Notes: generated by a model from the letters alone, not told the origin. A stretch of DNA of 64,000 nt from Allobosea sp. (GCF_017308075.1 NZ_JAFKFX010000042.1:20672-84671), one strand, 5' to 3'; positions 1 through 9,030 are shown, numbered from the stretch's first letter. A program made the numbers and translations.

Positions 1-69
1 TTGAATTGGCCAATGAGCGCGGTGCCGCTTCTGGCGCCGCCGAGCCGGGCAATTCAGGGAGATTGGCTG

Positions 70-2145
70 ATGAAGGGGACCAAGCAATCCAAACCGGGAA
101 ATGCCGGTGAAACACATCAGACCGCAACGGGGCGAGAACAGCGGATCACGACGAACCATGGCGTACCGGTCAGCGACAACCAGAACTCGCTCCGGGCCGG
201 CTCACGAGGTCCTAGCCTCCTTGAAGACTTTGTGCTGCGCGAAAAAATCCAGCACTTCGATCACGAGCGCATCCCCGAGAGGATCGTGCACGCACGGGGT
301 TCGGCGGCCCATGGGTTTTTCGAGCTCACGGATTCGCTTGAGGAATTCACTCGCGCCAGGATCCTGACCGAAGTCGGAGCGAAGACCGAGGTTTTCACCC
401 GCTTTTCGACCGTGGCGGGTGGCGCCGGATCGGTCGACACCCCACGAGACGTTCGGGGTTTCGCGGTCAAATTCTATACGAAGGAAGGCAACTGGGACCT
501 CGTTGGCAACAACATCCCGGTGTTCTTCATCCAGGACGCGATCAAATTCCCTGACCTAATTCACGCGGTCAAAATGGAAGCCGATCGGGGCTATCCGCAG
601 GCCGCGAGCGCCCATGACACTTTCTGGGATTTCGTCAGCCTCATGCCTGAAGCAACGCACATGATCATGTGGGCGATGTCGGACCGCGCGATCCCCCGAT
701 CCTACCGCATGATGGAGGGTTTCGGGGTCAACACCTTCCGCCTGCTGAACGACCGTGACGAAGCTACGTTCGTCAAGTTCCATTGGCGTCCCAAGCTTGG
801 GACGCAATCGACCTGCTGGGATGAGGCAGTCAAGATTGCAGGTGCCGACCCCGACTATCATCGTCGCGATCTATATGAAGCGATCGCTGCGGGCGACTTC
901 CCTGAATGGGAATTCGGGGTCCAGCTCCTAAGTCAGAAGGATGCTGATGCATTGCCCTTCGACATCCTGGACGCAACGAAGCTGATCCCGGAAGAGCTCG
1001 TGCCAGTCCGGATGGTGGGCCGAATGGTTCTCAATCGGAACCCCGAAAACTTCTTCGCCGAAACCGAGCAAGCCGCATTTCTTCCGACCAATATGCCGCC
1101 CGGCATCGACGTTTCGGAGGACCCCTTGCTGCAGGGGAGGTTGTTTTCCTATCAGGACACGCAGCTATCGCGTTTGGGTACGGTGAATTTCCACCAGATC
1201 CCGATCAATCGGGCGAAGGGGTGCCCTTTCCAGAACCTCCAGCGCGATGGCCAGATGCAGACGCAGGTCTTCGCCGGCCGCGCCAACTACGAGCCTAACA
1301 GCCTGAATGAAGCGGGCGAGGAGGGCGGGCCTCGTGAAGACCCACGCGGTGGCTTTCGAACGTTTGCCAAGGATCTCGATGGAGCGAAGGTTCGGCTCCG
1401 CGCCGAGAGCTTCGCCGACCACTATTCACAAGCTCGGCTATTTTTCCGCTCACAGACGGAGATTGAACAGGCCCACATCGCCAGCGCTCTGGCTTTCGAG
1501 TTGTCGAAGGTCGCTCTGGAGCACGTCCGAGTGTGCATGCTTTCCAATTTGCGGAATGTCGACGAAACCCTGGCCAAGCGAGTTGCCGACGCTTTGGGCA
1601 TGCCGCTGCCGACGGCTTCTCAACCCGCTCTCGCCCCGCAGGACATGGAGGCGTCGCCGGCCCTTCGTATCATCGGAAAGTATCCGCAGACCCTGGAGGG
1701 CCGAACCATCGGCATCCTGGTTACCGATGGCGCCGATGGCGAGATGATCAATGCTCTCAAGACAGCAGTCGAAACGGAGGGTGGCAAGACTAAGATCGTC
1801 GCGCCCAGGATAGGCGGCGTTTCGTTGAAGAAGGGCGGGAAGCTGAAGGCAGATGGTCAACTGGCCGGGAGCCCTTCGGTGATTTTCGACGCAGTCGCGC
1901 TCGTCCTGTCCGAAGAAGGCTGTATCGGCCTGCTTGATGATGCCGCCGCGGTCGACTTCACCAAGGACGCCTTCGGTCATCTCAAAGCGATGGGCTTTAG
2001 CCCCCAAGCAAGGCCGCTGCTGCAAAAGGCTGGTGTATTCGTCGATGCAGGTATCGTTGCGTTGAGTGATGACCCAGCTGCCTTTGTGGAAGCTGCTCGC
2101 ACGCGGCAATGGGACCGAGAAGCCCAAGTTCGCTCACTCGCCTGA
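70..2145 (+). CDS. katE: Large-subunit monofunctional catalase (HPII/KatE type)
   Basis: Heme catalase dismutating hydrogen peroxide in the cytoplasm. At 691 aa it matches the large-subunit clade. The N-terminal catalase core carries the distal histidine in VHARG (about residue 74), the VGNNIPVFF asparagine region, and the proximal heme tyrosine segment RLFSYQDTQ. The last ~150 residues (from [14 protein letters not shown]) form the DJ-1/PfpI-like flavodoxin-fold domain specific to this clade. The reading frame is open back to base 1, but the ATG at 70 is preceded by AGGGAG and is the better start. It is monocistronic; small stress-associated genes follow on the same strand. Family assignment is very secure; the induction signal is not visible. 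Confidence 0.96.
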   Translation: MKGTKQSKPGNAGETHQTATGREQRITTNHGVPVSDNQNSLRAGSRGPSLLEDFVLREKIQHFDHERIPERIVHARGSAAHGFFELTDSLEEFTRARILTEVGAKTEVFTRFSTVAGGAGSVDTPRDVRGFAVKFYTKEGNWDLVGNNIPVFFIQDAIKFPDLIHAVKMEADRGYPQAASAHDTFWDFVSLMPEATHMIMWAMSDRAIPRSYRMMEGFGVNTFRLLNDRDEATFVKFHWRPKLGTQSTCWDEAVKIAGADPDYHRRDLYEAIAAGDFPEWEFGVQLLSQKDADALPFDILDATKLIPEELVPVRMVGRMVLNRNPENFFAETEQAAFLPTNMPPGIDVSEDPLLQGRLFSYQDTQLSRLGTVNFHQIPINRAKGCPFQNLQRDGQMQTQVFAGRANYEPNSLNEAGEEGGPREDPRGGFRTFAKDLDGAKVRLRAESFADHYSQARLFFRSQTEIEQAHIASALAFELSKVALEHVRVCMLSNLRNVDETLAKRVADALGMPLPTASQPALAPQDMEASPALRIIGKYPQTLEGRTIGILVTDGADGEMINALKTAVETEGGKTKIVAPRIGGVSLKKGGKLKADGQLAGSPSVIFDAVALVLSEEGCIGLLDDAAAVDFTKDAFGHLKAMGFSPQARPLLQKAGVFVDAGIVALSDDPAAFVEAARTRQWDREAQVRSLA

Positions 2146-2308
2146 AGCAGTGAGCCGGCGACTGCGATGAGCTTGCTCTCGGCCATCGCCTCTAAGCTTC
2201 CTCCTCGAGGCGCTTGGTTTTTGTCCCTGCTGCGCTTCGCCGCCGCAGCCGAACAGGAACCAGCGCTCTGGCAGCCGGTTATGTCGCCGTGAAGTCGGAG
2301 TTTGCACC

Positions 2309-2563
2309 ATGACCACAGATGCGGCTTTCGAAACGCTTCGACGGTTCGGCCAAGCGCCATCCACCGCACAGTTCTGGATGTCATCGACCCCGGCGAGAAA
2401 TTTCAGCACCCTGAATGAATGCCTGCTGTTTCTCGCCGATGCGACTGAAGGCGAGCCCCTTCCGGATGTGCGCGTCCACTCTGAAACTGGCGACATCGCC
2501 TTAAACGGCCCAGAGCTGGAAAAGCTGATCTCAGCTGCCAGGCTGCTCCGCTCTCCCGCGTAG
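2309..2563 (+). CDS. Small hypothetical protein
   Basis: An 84-aa soluble protein without a recognised domain. The ATG follows a GGAG about nine bases upstream. Composition is mixed and non-repetitive, with a hydrophobic stretch (NECLLFLAD) and an acidic C-terminal half (GPELEKLISAARLL) that looks helical. It lies between katE and another small gene on the same strand. The opposite-strand frames here are longer but lack ribosome-binding sites. No function can be assigned. Confidence 0.5.
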   Translation: MTTDAAFETLRRFGQAPSTAQFWMSSTPARNFSTLNECLLFLADATEGEPLPDVRVHSETGDIALNGPELEKLISAARLLRSPA

Positions 2564-2610
2564 GGTCTTTAATCGACAATTACCGGCTGGCCGTCGGGGA
2601 GTAGCTTTGG

Positions 2611-2829
2611 ATGCCGTCTATAACTGGAAAGCCCATTATTGAGATCCCGGTCGTGAATGTCTCGGAGGTCGTCGTCACTACGGATATGGGGGAAGGCGCG
2701 ATGATCAAGCTAGAGACGGAAGCCGACGCAGATCTTTGGCTTGTCCTCTCGCCGACGGTGCTTGTCCAATTGGAAGTCATGCTCGCGCGCGCAGCGCAGG
2801 AGCAGGCCAAAAAAGTGCCAAGGCAGTAG
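2611..2829 (+). CDS. Small hypothetical protein
   Basis: A 72-aa protein with a good ribosome-binding site (GGGGAG about nine bases before the ATG). The sequence alternates hydrophobic and polar residues (IIEIPVVNVSEVVVTT, then DLWLVLSPTVLVQLEVML), suggesting a small beta-rich fold followed by a helix with a basic tail (QEQAKKVPRQ). There is no signal peptide. It resembles no family I can name. It sits 48 bases after the previous small gene and may share its transcript. Confidence 0.55.
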   Translation: MPSITGKPIIEIPVVNVSEVVVTTDMGEGAMIKLETEADADLWLVLSPTVLVQLEVMLARAAQEQAKKVPRQ

Positions 2830-2969
2830 TCTAACCGTGCCGAGGACGGCACTGGCCCGCTGCAAGCTCAGCCGCAAGCGGAGCACCATCTGGGATCGCG
2901 CGCGCAGTGACCTGAAAGGAACCTGCTGCGGGTTGGGCGGTTGCTCCGTGGGGGGCGATGGAGGAACCC

Positions 2970-3158
2970 ATGCGTGACGGTCACGGCAACAAGCTCTCGC
3001 CCGAAGAGCAAGAGCGGGCAAAGTCGATCCAGGGTGCCCCTGACAAGGACTCCTTGAACAAGGTTTCGATCGATCCGCACGCCGACAAGGATACTGGCGA
3101 AGCGGACAAGCCCGATGTGAAATCGGAAGACAAGCCGGCCGCCGGGCCAGGTGAATAA
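2970..3158 (+). CDS. Small hydrophilic, probably disordered protein
   Basis: A 62-aa, highly charged protein (MRDGHGNKLSPEEQERAKS...) rich in Asp, Lys, Glu, Pro and Gly and without hydrophobic segments, so likely intrinsically disordered. An upstream ATG at 2958 is in frame, but GGAGG at 2960-2964 is spaced correctly for the ATG at 2970, which I chose. Small proteins of this composition often accompany general-stress genes in alphaproteobacteria; that role is inference from the neighbouring catalase. Confidence 0.55.
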   Translation: MRDGHGNKLSPEEQERAKSIQGAPDKDSLNKVSIDPHADKDTGEADKPDVKSEDKPAAGPGE

Positions 3159-3375
3159 GGTGGGCCATCGGTTGGGCATCAATTGCTTGAGGGGTCAGGC
3201 CGGCTTTGAAGCAAGGAACGGAATTGGCTGAGCGAGCAAGGCAGCCGGGAGCTTGCTTTCTTCTCCGCGATCGGCCGCCATTTCCCGAAGATCGATGAGC
3301 CGGCCAGGACTACGACCCGCTAGCTCCGCGTTTCCGCTTGCCCGGATTGTCGGAGACCACCGCAGAACTGTGTCT

Positions 3376-4152
3376 TCAGATCGCTTTAGCCAAGATGACC
3401 TGGCGTATCAGTTGGCAGGGCTTGTCGGTCGTCAGGAATGCAAGGTCTGCGGCATCTCGCCCGTGCACGATACGGACCAGCCCCTCGATCGGAGCGAGCC
3501 TGGTCGGATCGACGAGCCACCATCGATTATCCAGAAAGACCTCCATGACCGCGTGAAAGTCAGGCGGTTGCAGGTCGACTGCGTAGGCACTGACCGCTCG
3601 TGATGGAATGGACAGCGCCCGGCAAAGCGTAATGCCTAGGTGGGTGAAATCTCTGCAAACGCCGGCGCGAACCGTGAATGTGTGCGCGGCGTCGGTCTCG
3701 GCGGTGCTGACGCCGGACACATAATCTACGTTTCGATTTATCCATTCCATGATCGACATGACCCGAGCGACCCCGTCCTCCGCCTGACCAAACTCGCGCA
3801 ATGCGAAGCGCTGGAACTGGTCGCTGGGGCAAAAGCGGCTTGGAAGCAGATAGGGCAGAACGTCGGCTGGAAGTTCGCTCCAGAGGTGCTGCCGGGCGGC
3901 CGAGGGCAGGAGCGCGCGCGTGCCGTTGTCGACCACGGCGTCGTAGGAGATTGTCACTTCCCCGGACAGACAGGCCCGGAAGCCCCGCTCGCCGTCGGGA
4001 CCGGTATCGCATGCCAGTTCTGTCGAGGGCATCGCCGAGAGTGCTTCGGACAGCACCGTTTGATCCGAGGACCGGGCTGCCTCGATCTTGCCAATCACCT
4101 GGGTTGGAAAGGCAAAGCCGTAGACCAGGGTTGTAGTCGTTCGGACTTGCAT
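3376..4152 (-). CDS. Transglutaminase-like (papain-fold) domain protein
   Basis: A 258-aa protein with an N-terminal beta-sandwich region and a C-terminal transglutaminase core. The catalytic cysteine is in AGVCRDFTHLG, the histidine in PPDFHAVMEVF and the aspartate in WWLVDPT, in canonical order and spacing. Proteins of this type are cytoplasmic proteases or amidases of unknown substrate, often beside stress genes. The ATG has GAGG seven bases upstream. There is no signal peptide. It faces the small katE-side genes convergently. Family is confident, substrate unknown. Confidence 0.88.
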   Translation of the reverse strand: MQVRTTTTLVYGFAFPTQVIGKIEAARSSDQTVLSEALSAMPSTELACDTGPDGERGFRACLSGEVTISYDAVVDNGTRALLPSAARQHLWSELPADVLPYLLPSRFCPSDQFQRFALREFGQAEDGVARVMSIMEWINRNVDYVSGVSTAETDAAHTFTVRAGVCRDFTHLGITLCRALSIPSRAVSAYAVDLQPPDFHAVMEVFLDNRWWLVDPTRLAPIEGLVRIVHGRDAADLAFLTTDKPCQLIRQVILAKAI

Positions 4153-4310
4153 TCTGTCGCCTCGAATAGTGTCGCGCGATCAATCGTGACCGCCGACCAG
4201 CGTTCAATCGGTATTGGCTCGATGAGGATTTTGTCGCGCGTGCGGATTTCAGCGTCGCTGCAAATCACTGGCTCCGACCGCTGCCTCTCTCGAAAAGGAG
4301 GTCGCTCCCG

Positions 4311-4586
4311 TCATGTAGAGCGCTTCTTCCTACGGGCGTGCGATGAGGTTGGCGTCGCGGCCGACTTCGATCGCCGTTTGGGCGTGACGTCCTTCGCTCG
4401 TCGGGCTCGGGCCTCGATATTCAAGCGATAGACCCCATAAGCTATAGTACCGGCAACGAGAACGGGTGTCGGCAGACGAGATGCGAGCAACGTCAATGGC
4501 ACTGCCATGTTCTCAGGGATTTCGCCGTGAGCAACATCGTGCGCTATCCACGCACCCGCTAGGCTAGAGAACGAAGCTTTGATCAT
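4311..4586 (-). CDS. Small membrane-associated hypothetical protein
   Basis: A 91-aa protein with a central hydrophobic stretch (VPLTLLASRLPTPVLVAGTIAYGVY) able to span the membrane and a strongly basic C-terminus (KRRSKSAATPTSSHARRKKRS). Its ATG overlaps the stop of the upstream minus-strand gene as ATGA, so the two are probably translationally coupled. No recognised family. Confidence 0.5.
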   Translation of the reverse strand: MIKASFSSLAGAWIAHDVAHGEIPENMAVPLTLLASRLPTPVLVAGTIAYGVYRLNIEARARRAKDVTPKRRSKSAATPTSSHARRKKRST

Positions 4587-4768
4587 TGCTTATCCTCTGT
4601 GCCGCCTGGTATGACGGGAACCTGTTCGGCAACCGGGTCGCTCGCTGGAAAGGTGTCCTTCAAAGCCTTCTCCAGCTTTTGGTCGACCGTCATTTCGCGT
4701 TCTTCCTTGCGCTGAGCCTTCTGTTCCTGCTCGAGGCTTTTCACCGCGGGACTCTTCTTTTCGGTCAC
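4583..4768 (-). CDS. Small charged protein with TFPASDP motif
   Basis: A 61-aa protein read from GTG at 4768, chosen because AGGAGG lies five bases upstream; a longer frame from 4804 has no ribosome-binding site. It is Glu/Lys-rich (KSLEQEQKAQRKEEREM) and ends with LEKALKDTFPASDPVAEQVP. The TFPASDP motif recurs in short alphaproteobacterial proteins of unknown function, often near stress genes. It overlaps the next gene by ATGA. Confidence 0.6.
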   Translation of the reverse strand: MTEKKSPAVKSLEQEQKAQRKEEREMTVDQKLEKALKDTFPASDPVAEQVPVIPGGTEDKQ

Positions 4769-5034
4769 GTCGCCCTCCTGGGTGCTCGATCTTAGAGGTA
4801 GCAACGCGAGGCGCGCGTCTGCGTTCCCGCGCCGGCCGATCGATAAACTGCTCCAGGGCGGCAGCTAGCGACGTAGATTGGGTGCCCGCATTGCCGGAGT
4901 CACGAGCTTCTGGCCGTCCCGAGGCGGCTGAGCTGGCGCGTTGCGATCGGCTGGCCCGGCTGCTGGCCGGGGAAGAGCCAGCCGAGGGGCCGCTTCACCC
5001 GCCACCACTGCCGCAGGAGGCGAGCATGACATAG
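4769..5034. other. Intergenic stretch, no supported gene
   Basis: Between the charged-protein gene and the IS remnant I see no intact gene. A GC-rich plus-strand frame runs to a TAG at 5032-5034 in the same frame as the istA tail below. It may be decayed istA sequence, but the residues are not recognisable enough to claim. Confidence 0.4.
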
Positions 5035-5163
5035 CGGTCCTTGCGGCCCTTGCGGCGCCCAGCCCGCCTCGATCTAGCGGCCTATCCGCACCTGCCGAAG
5101 ACGGCAGTGAAGACGACCTCGGCCGCCGATTATGCCGTTCTCCTGCCTGGAGCGGCGGCATGA
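5035..5163 (+). pseudogene. istA: C-terminal remnant of IS21-family transposase IstA
   Basis: After an in-frame TAG at 5032-5034, an open frame encodes a tail ending LDLAAYPHLP...TSAADYAVLLPGAAA, which resembles the C-terminus of IS21-type IstA. Its TGA (5161-5163) overlaps the istB ATG as ATGA, the usual istA-istB arrangement. The integrase catalytic core and left terminal repeat are absent, so the element cannot transpose by itself. The identification rests on tail resemblance plus the junction. Confidence 0.55.
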
Positions 5164-6023
5164 CGGGCCCGGCGAAGGAGGTGATGCCGGCGGGCACCAC
5201 CGCGGGAACGCCGCAGGTGCTGCTGGCCCATCACCTCAAGCATCTGAAGCTGCCGACGGTCCTGCGCGAATACGACAAGGTCGCGCGGGAATGCGCCCGG
5301 GACGGCGTCGATCATCCCCGCTACCTGCTGCGGCTGGTCGAGCTCGAACTGATCGACCGGGAACGGCGCATGGTCGAGCGGCGGATCCGGGCGGCGCGGG
5401 TCCCGGCGGTGAAGAGCTTCGACACCTTCGACTTCACGGCGATCCCGAGCATCAACAAGATGCTCGTGCTGGAACTGGCGCGCTGCGGCTACATCCTGCG
5501 CCAGGAGAACATCATCGCGCTCGGCAACAGCGGCACGGGCAAGACCCATGTCGCGATCGCGCTCGGGCTGGCCGCCTGCCAGAAGGGCTTCTCCGTCGCC
5601 TTCACCACGGCGGCTTCGCTGGTCAGCCAGCTCCTCGAGGCCCGCGACGAGAAGCGCCTGCTCAGCCTCCAGCGCGAGTTGCAGGCGGTCAAGCTGCTGA
5701 TCGTTGACGAGCTCGGCTATGTGCCGCTGTCGCCGACCGGCGCCGAGCTTCTGTTCGAGGTCTTCTCGCAGCGCTACGAGCGCGGCTCGACCATCGTCAC
5801 CTCGAACCTGCCCTTCGAGGACTGGACCTCGGTCCTCGGGTCCGAGCGGCTGACCGGTGCGCTTCTCGACCGGCTGACCCACCACGTCAGCATCCTGGCC
5901 GTGAACGGCAACAGCTACCGCCTCAGGCAATCCGCCGGCCGTCGCCGCGCCACCGCCGCGGCGGAGCAAAACCAGGCCACCGCCGACGAAGCCGATCCCG
6001 AAACCGGCGAGATCATCGCCTGA
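5160..6023 (+). CDS. istB: IS21-family helper ATPase IstB
   Basis: A 287-aa AAA+ ATPase that assembles with IstA to select target DNA during IS21 transposition. The Walker A motif is GNSGTGKTHVA and Walker B is LLIVDELGYVPLS, followed by the family signature GAELLFEVFSQRYERGSTIVTSN. The N-terminal helical region (LLAHHLKHLKLPTVLREYDK) is typical of IstB. The ATG at 5160 overlaps the istA stop; the frame is open further upstream but that part is istA or noncoding sequence. The gene is intact although its partner is truncated. Confidence 0.93.
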   Translation: MTGPAKEVMPAGTTAGTPQVLLAHHLKHLKLPTVLREYDKVARECARDGVDHPRYLLRLVELELIDRERRMVERRIRAARVPAVKSFDTFDFTAIPSINKMLVLELARCGYILRQENIIALGNSGTGKTHVAIALGLAACQKGFSVAFTTAASLVSQLLEARDEKRLLSLQRELQAVKLLIVDELGYVPLSPTGAELLFEVFSQRYERGSTIVTSNLPFEDWTSVLGSERLTGALLDRLTHHVSILAVNGNSYRLRQSAGRRRATAAAEQNQATADEADPETGEIIA

Positions 6024-6041
6024 GCAATCCCGGCAGCGCGA

Positions 6042-6075
6042 TATGGCGAGGGCCCCGATCGGGGCCCTCGCCATA
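6042..6075. repeat. 34-bp perfect palindrome downstream of istB
   Basis: TATGGCGAGGGCCCCGA followed directly by its exact reverse complement, with no spacer. It begins 18 bases after the istB stop. It could act as a strong hairpin ending istB transcription (there is no T-tract) or as a subterminal feature of the IS right end. Confidence 0.8.
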
Positions 6076-6167
6076 GCCGCCGCACGCTGGCCTGGAATCC
6101 GACCGTCGTTGACACAGTGGCCTTTGATCGGAGAACGTTCAACGCCCCAAAAACAAGTAGCTACCTT

Positions 6168-6203
6168 ATGGTATGAATTATGGTAGGAATGATGGTATGA
6201 ATT
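6168..6203. repeat. Three tandem 12-bp repeats
   Basis: ATGGTATGAATT, ATGGTAGGAATG and ATGGTATGAATT lie head to tail in a locally AT-rich stretch between the IS remnant and the integrase stop. The first and third copies are identical. They may be arm-type binding sites for the adjacent integrase or excisionase. Confidence 0.6.
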
Positions 6204-6233
6204 GAAATCAGATGGCATTGTAAATATTTGATT

Positions 6234-7385
6234 TTATTTACTTATTGTCGTTATAGGTGCGTATCCCCTAGGGAGCGCCATTGCGGCCAAATGAGCCTGT
6301 TTTGTAAGGCTTTTTTCCTCCTCTTGTCCCACCTCGGAATCCGGTGGGACAATGATAGATCCAGCCTGAAGCTTCATCATCGCTGAATCCGCCATCTGCG
6401 GTTTGCGTGCTGCTCGGGTGTAGCGTTCCACCTCCTCAAGGGTCCTGTGGCCGGTAACGGACATCAGCTCGTGGGCGGTCGCCTGGCTCTCTGCCAGCCT
6501 TGCCGCGATTGCCTTGCGCAGGCCGTGGGCGCGGCCAGGAACGCCGGCATCCTTGCATCGCTCGCGGAACCAATTGCCGAAGCCATTCGGTGTGAACGGC
6601 TCGCCATACTGCGTCTCTAGGAACGTTTCCTCACCGCACGGGCCGGCGGCGATAGCCTCGAGCAAGTGAGGATCTGCTGGGATATCGATATCTACCGGCG
6701 AGCGGTGCTCGTTCTTCGCCTGTGTGAAGCGAAGCCGGCCGTTCTGAATGTGCGAAGGTCCGAGCCGCACAGCATCCTCTCGGCGGCCTGCAGAGAAGTA
6801 GATCAACATCATTGCGAGCCGCGGCTTTGTGCCTAGCGGCCAACGCTTCTCAAAGCGCAAGACCTCCTCGACGGTCCACGAGTGATGGCCATTCGTCTTG
6901 TACTTCACAAGCTTTACGTCGCGGGCCGGATTGGCGGCGGCCTCCTCAGCTTCGACGGCCCAGCTGAAAAGTGCCTTGAGTGCTTTCAGGCGCTGATTGG
7001 CCGCCCCCTTCTCGAGTTCGTCGCGCAGACGCCTGACGTGCTTGGATTCCATGCGATCGACGGGGAGGCTGCCCTTAGTCTCGCAGACGAGATCCAGCGC
7101 CCGCTTGCGCCAAGCCCGAGTACTGGCATCTAAGGCCTTGAATTCCGGGCTGGCGTAGTACTTCCCGCAAAGCTCGTGAAAGCTGCCCTTCACGGCCTTT
7201 TCAGTCGCGGAAGCCCTGCTTGGTGACTTGCCGGCGAGGGTGTCGCGGTACGCTTCCCAGAACGCGTCGGAGCCGTACTCATGTGCCAACCGAACCTTCG
7301 GTTTCCCAGGCACGCGGACATACCACCGCACATTGCCGTGCCGGTCCACATCCTTGCTGAGCCGAGGAGGGTTTGGACGGGGCAT
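6234..7385 (-). CDS. int: Tyrosine-type site-specific integrase
   Basis: A 383-aa phage-type recombinase. The N-terminal arm/core-binding region is followed by the catalytic domain with Arg in SAGRREDAVRLG, Lys in TQAKNEHRS, His-x-x-Arg in AHGLRKAIA, His in VTGHRTLEE and the nucleophile Tyr in VERYTRAARK. All catalytic residues are present, so it is probably active. The start ATG overlaps the stop of the upstream AlpA-like gene (TAATG). Its 3' end overlaps the left candidate att repeat at 6264-6280, so integration there keeps the C-terminal codons. Confidence 0.95.
   Translation of the reverse strand: MPRPNPPRLSKDVDRHGNVRWYVRVPGKPKVRLAHEYGSDAFWEAYRDTLAGKSPSRASATEKAVKGSFHELCGKYYASPEFKALDASTRAWRKRALDLVCETKGSLPVDRMESKHVRRLRDELEKGAANQRLKALKALFSWAVEAEEAAANPARDVKLVKYKTNGHHSWTVEEVLRFEKRWPLGTKPRLAMMLIYFSAGRREDAVRLGPSHIQNGRLRFTQAKNEHRSPVDIDIPADPHLLEAIAAGPCGEETFLETQYGEPFTPNGFGNWFRERCKDAGVPGRAHGLRKAIAARLAESQATAHELMSVTGHRTLEEVERYTRAARKPQMADSAMMKLQAGSIIVPPDSEVGQEEEKSLTKQAHLAAMALPRGYAPITTISK
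6264..6280. repeat. Left candidate attachment site
   Basis: TCCCCTAGGGAGCGCCA, identical over 17 bases to 16973-16989 and flanked by different sequence on both sides. It contains the palindromic core CCCTAGGG and lies in the last codons of the integrase gene. Position and identity suit a tyrosine-recombinase att core. Confidence 0.65.
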
Positions 7386-7636
7386 TAGGCGACATCATCC
7401 CATGGGTTAGTGTCAGGCGGAGCGCTCCGGTAGGGCAGGCATTCAAACGCGGCGTCCAAGTCGCGCGCGTCCCAAATCGTGCGCTTGTTGATCACGCGAG
7501 GAGAGGGCGCGCGGCCATCGCGCACAAGTTCGTCGAAGAGGGACGCTGAGATGCCGAAGTAGAACGCCGCTTCCACGCGCGAGAGCCCCCGCGGCATGAA
7601 GCCGTGACTGCGTCGATTGTCATTGGCTGGCTGCAT
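7385..7636 (-). CDS. AlpA-like helix-turn-helix protein (putative excisionase)
   Basis: An 83-aa DNA-binding protein whose core (PRGLSRVEAAFYFGISASLF...VINKRTIWDARDLDAAF) matches the winged-helix layout of AlpA/excisionase proteins that assist integrases. Its TAA overlaps the integrase ATG by one base, indicating coupled translation. The start is uncertain: the frame continues upstream to 7738, but the ATG at 7636 opens a more typical N-terminus. It probably controls the direction of recombination or int expression. Confidence 0.7.
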   Translation of the reverse strand: MQPANDNRRSHGFMPRGLSRVEAAFYFGISASLFDELVRDGRAPSPRVINKRTIWDARDLDAAFECLPYRSAPPDTNPWDDVA

Positions 7637-7850
7637 TCGAGGTTCCACGGCGGGCGAATGCCCTCTAAAGGGGGAGTGGTTACATGGCGAAGTCAAGCGC
7701 TGGCTGCCTATGACCCGGTTCACACAATTGATTGTCAAGCAGCAGCAGTATCTGCCGCTCGGATTTTGCGCGCCGCCTATCCCGGTCTCGCCGGAACCTC
7801 ATCGCCGCATCCAAGTTGCTTCATCGAGCACGCAACTTGGGAGATCGGTC

Positions 7851-8246
7851 ATGAAAAAACTCGCTTTCGCGTTTGCGTTAGTCGCACTGCCCGCCATGGC
7901 GTTCGCACAGAATTCCGGTGTCGTCGTCCGTGATCCAACTGGCGGCTCAACGCGCGATCCAGCGCTCGGCGTCGGCACTGTTGAGGCTCCCCTGAGGCGC
8001 GATCCAGCGGGCGGGGTGATGATCGACGACACGCCGCGATTCCGAGCCTACATAGTTGAGCAGCGCGTCCCGTCCTACACGTACGCCGAGCCGATGGCGG
8101 TCGGCGCCGTGCTGCCGCAGCAGGGCGTAGTCTATCGCGACTTACCTGCCGAGTTCGGCCCGCAGGGTTATAGCTACACGGTGGTGAACGGCCGCACCGT
8201 TCTGGTGGAGCCTGGCACCCGGCGCATCGTCCAGATCATCAACTGA
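7851..8246 (+). CDS. DUF1236 secreted protein
   Basis: A 131-aa periplasmic protein. MKKLAFAFALVALPAMAFA is a clear Sec signal peptide, cleaved before QNSG. The mature part ends with the DUF1236 core (VPLPQQGVVYRDLP-like segment, then YSYTVVNGRTVLVEPGTRRIVQII), a fold common in Rhizobiales and of unknown function. The ATG at 7851 follows GGGAG. It is transcribed away from the int module and may be element cargo or captured host DNA. Confidence 0.8.
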   Translation: MKKLAFAFALVALPAMAFAQNSGVVVRDPTGGSTRDPALGVGTVEAPLRRDPAGGVMIDDTPRFRAYIVEQRVPSYTYAEPMAVGAVLPQQGVVYRDLPAEFGPQGYSYTVVNGRTVLVEPGTRRIVQIIN

Positions 8247-8524
8247 TCCCGCTCCGGCGTTACAGGGGGCGGACGGGGCGGCCGAGCACAATCCTCGCTT
8301 TGTTCGCTCCGTCCACGCTAGGCAGGCGCCATTGCTAACCCACCTTGCGATGACGGGCGTTCGCGGCACTGCGGCAATGGTGTTCGAACGGACGCTGGCC
8401 GCGAATCTCAGGCGGCGCCGCAATTCAGCCGGAATCGGGGAGCCCGCTAGCGGGCGCCACAGTGATGCGGCAGCGGACGCCGGGTCGTGCAAGTGCCCCC
8501 AGCCCCCATGCGACCCGGCGTCTA
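8247..8524. other. Intergenic stretch, no supported gene
   Basis: About 280 bases between convergent DUF1236 and DUF669 genes. Short frames exist on both strands, but none has a ribosome-binding site or recognisable product. Confidence 0.5.
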
Positions 8525-8944
8525 TCAAGCCGCAGCCGGCTTGTCGTCCCGCTCGAATAGGTACTGTTTGACGACGTTCCGCGGCTCGCCAATGGCCTTG
8601 TGGGCCTGCACCCCGATCTTCACGCGGAACGGCTTGAAATGGAGGTCCGTGCTCCACTCCGGCGCCAGCACGCCCGTCGCGCGTCGCAAGCCCGCGAAAT
8701 CGCGCTGGCCGATCTCCTGCGCCGTCTCGTTCTGGTTCTCCAGATTGTAGTTCAGATAGTAGGGCTGCCCGTCGTACTCGCCGCCAACGAACTGAGCCTT
8801 GCAGGCTAGAAGCATGCCGGTGCCATTAGCGTTCGGCCGGTAATCGCTCTCTACGATCTCGAGGGTGTATTCACCTGCCGGAAGCGGCATGTAGCCGCTG
8901 CTGGGGACGGCGTTGGGGTTGAAGCTGTATGCGATGCTGGCCAT
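8525..8944 (-). CDS. DUF669 phage-type protein
   Basis: A 139-aa protein resembling DUF669 family members, which occur in phage replication/recombination modules and probably bind DNA. Visible features are MPLPAGEYTLEIVESDYRPN, a core with LACKAQFVGGEYDGQPYY and NLENQNETAQEIG, and a conserved-looking VKIGVQAHKAIGEP. The start is the ATG at 8944, with AAGGAG ten bases upstream. It is divergent from the XRE regulator gene, with repeated operator-like sequences between them. Confidence 0.7.
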   Translation of the reverse strand: MASIAYSFNPNAVPSSGYMPLPAGEYTLEIVESDYRPNANGTGMLLACKAQFVGGEYDGQPYYLNYNLENQNETAQEIGQRDFAGLRRATGVLAPEWSTDLHFKPFRVKIGVQAHKAIGEPRNVVKQYLFERDDKPAAA

Positions 8945-8962
8945 GGCGGCGCTCCTTGAGTG

Positions 8963-9030
8963 AACCAAATGCGTTCGCCTGAGCAAAATGAATTCACCAT
9001 GGTCCCATGTCAACCAAAATAGTTCGCCTT
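8963..9030. promoter_or_regulatory. Operator-like direct repeats between DUF669 and XRE genes
   Basis: Two 19-base segments, AACCAAATGCGTTCGCCTG (8963-8981) and AACCAAAATAGTTCGCCTT (9012-9030), match at 15 of 19 positions and are offset by 49 bases in the divergent intergenic region. They are plausible binding sites for the adjacent XRE repressor controlling both promoters. Confidence 0.5.

Noticed and set aside
4941-5159. N-terminal extension of IstB back to 4941
   Set aside because: IstB homologues start near MTGPAKEV; the upstream sequence reads as the istA tail in another frame with an ATGA junction.
6264-6280. att repeat as the 3' end of a tRNA gene (ends in GCGCCA)
   Set aside because: Sequence upstream of either copy does not give the rest of a tRNA, so the integration target is left unassigned.
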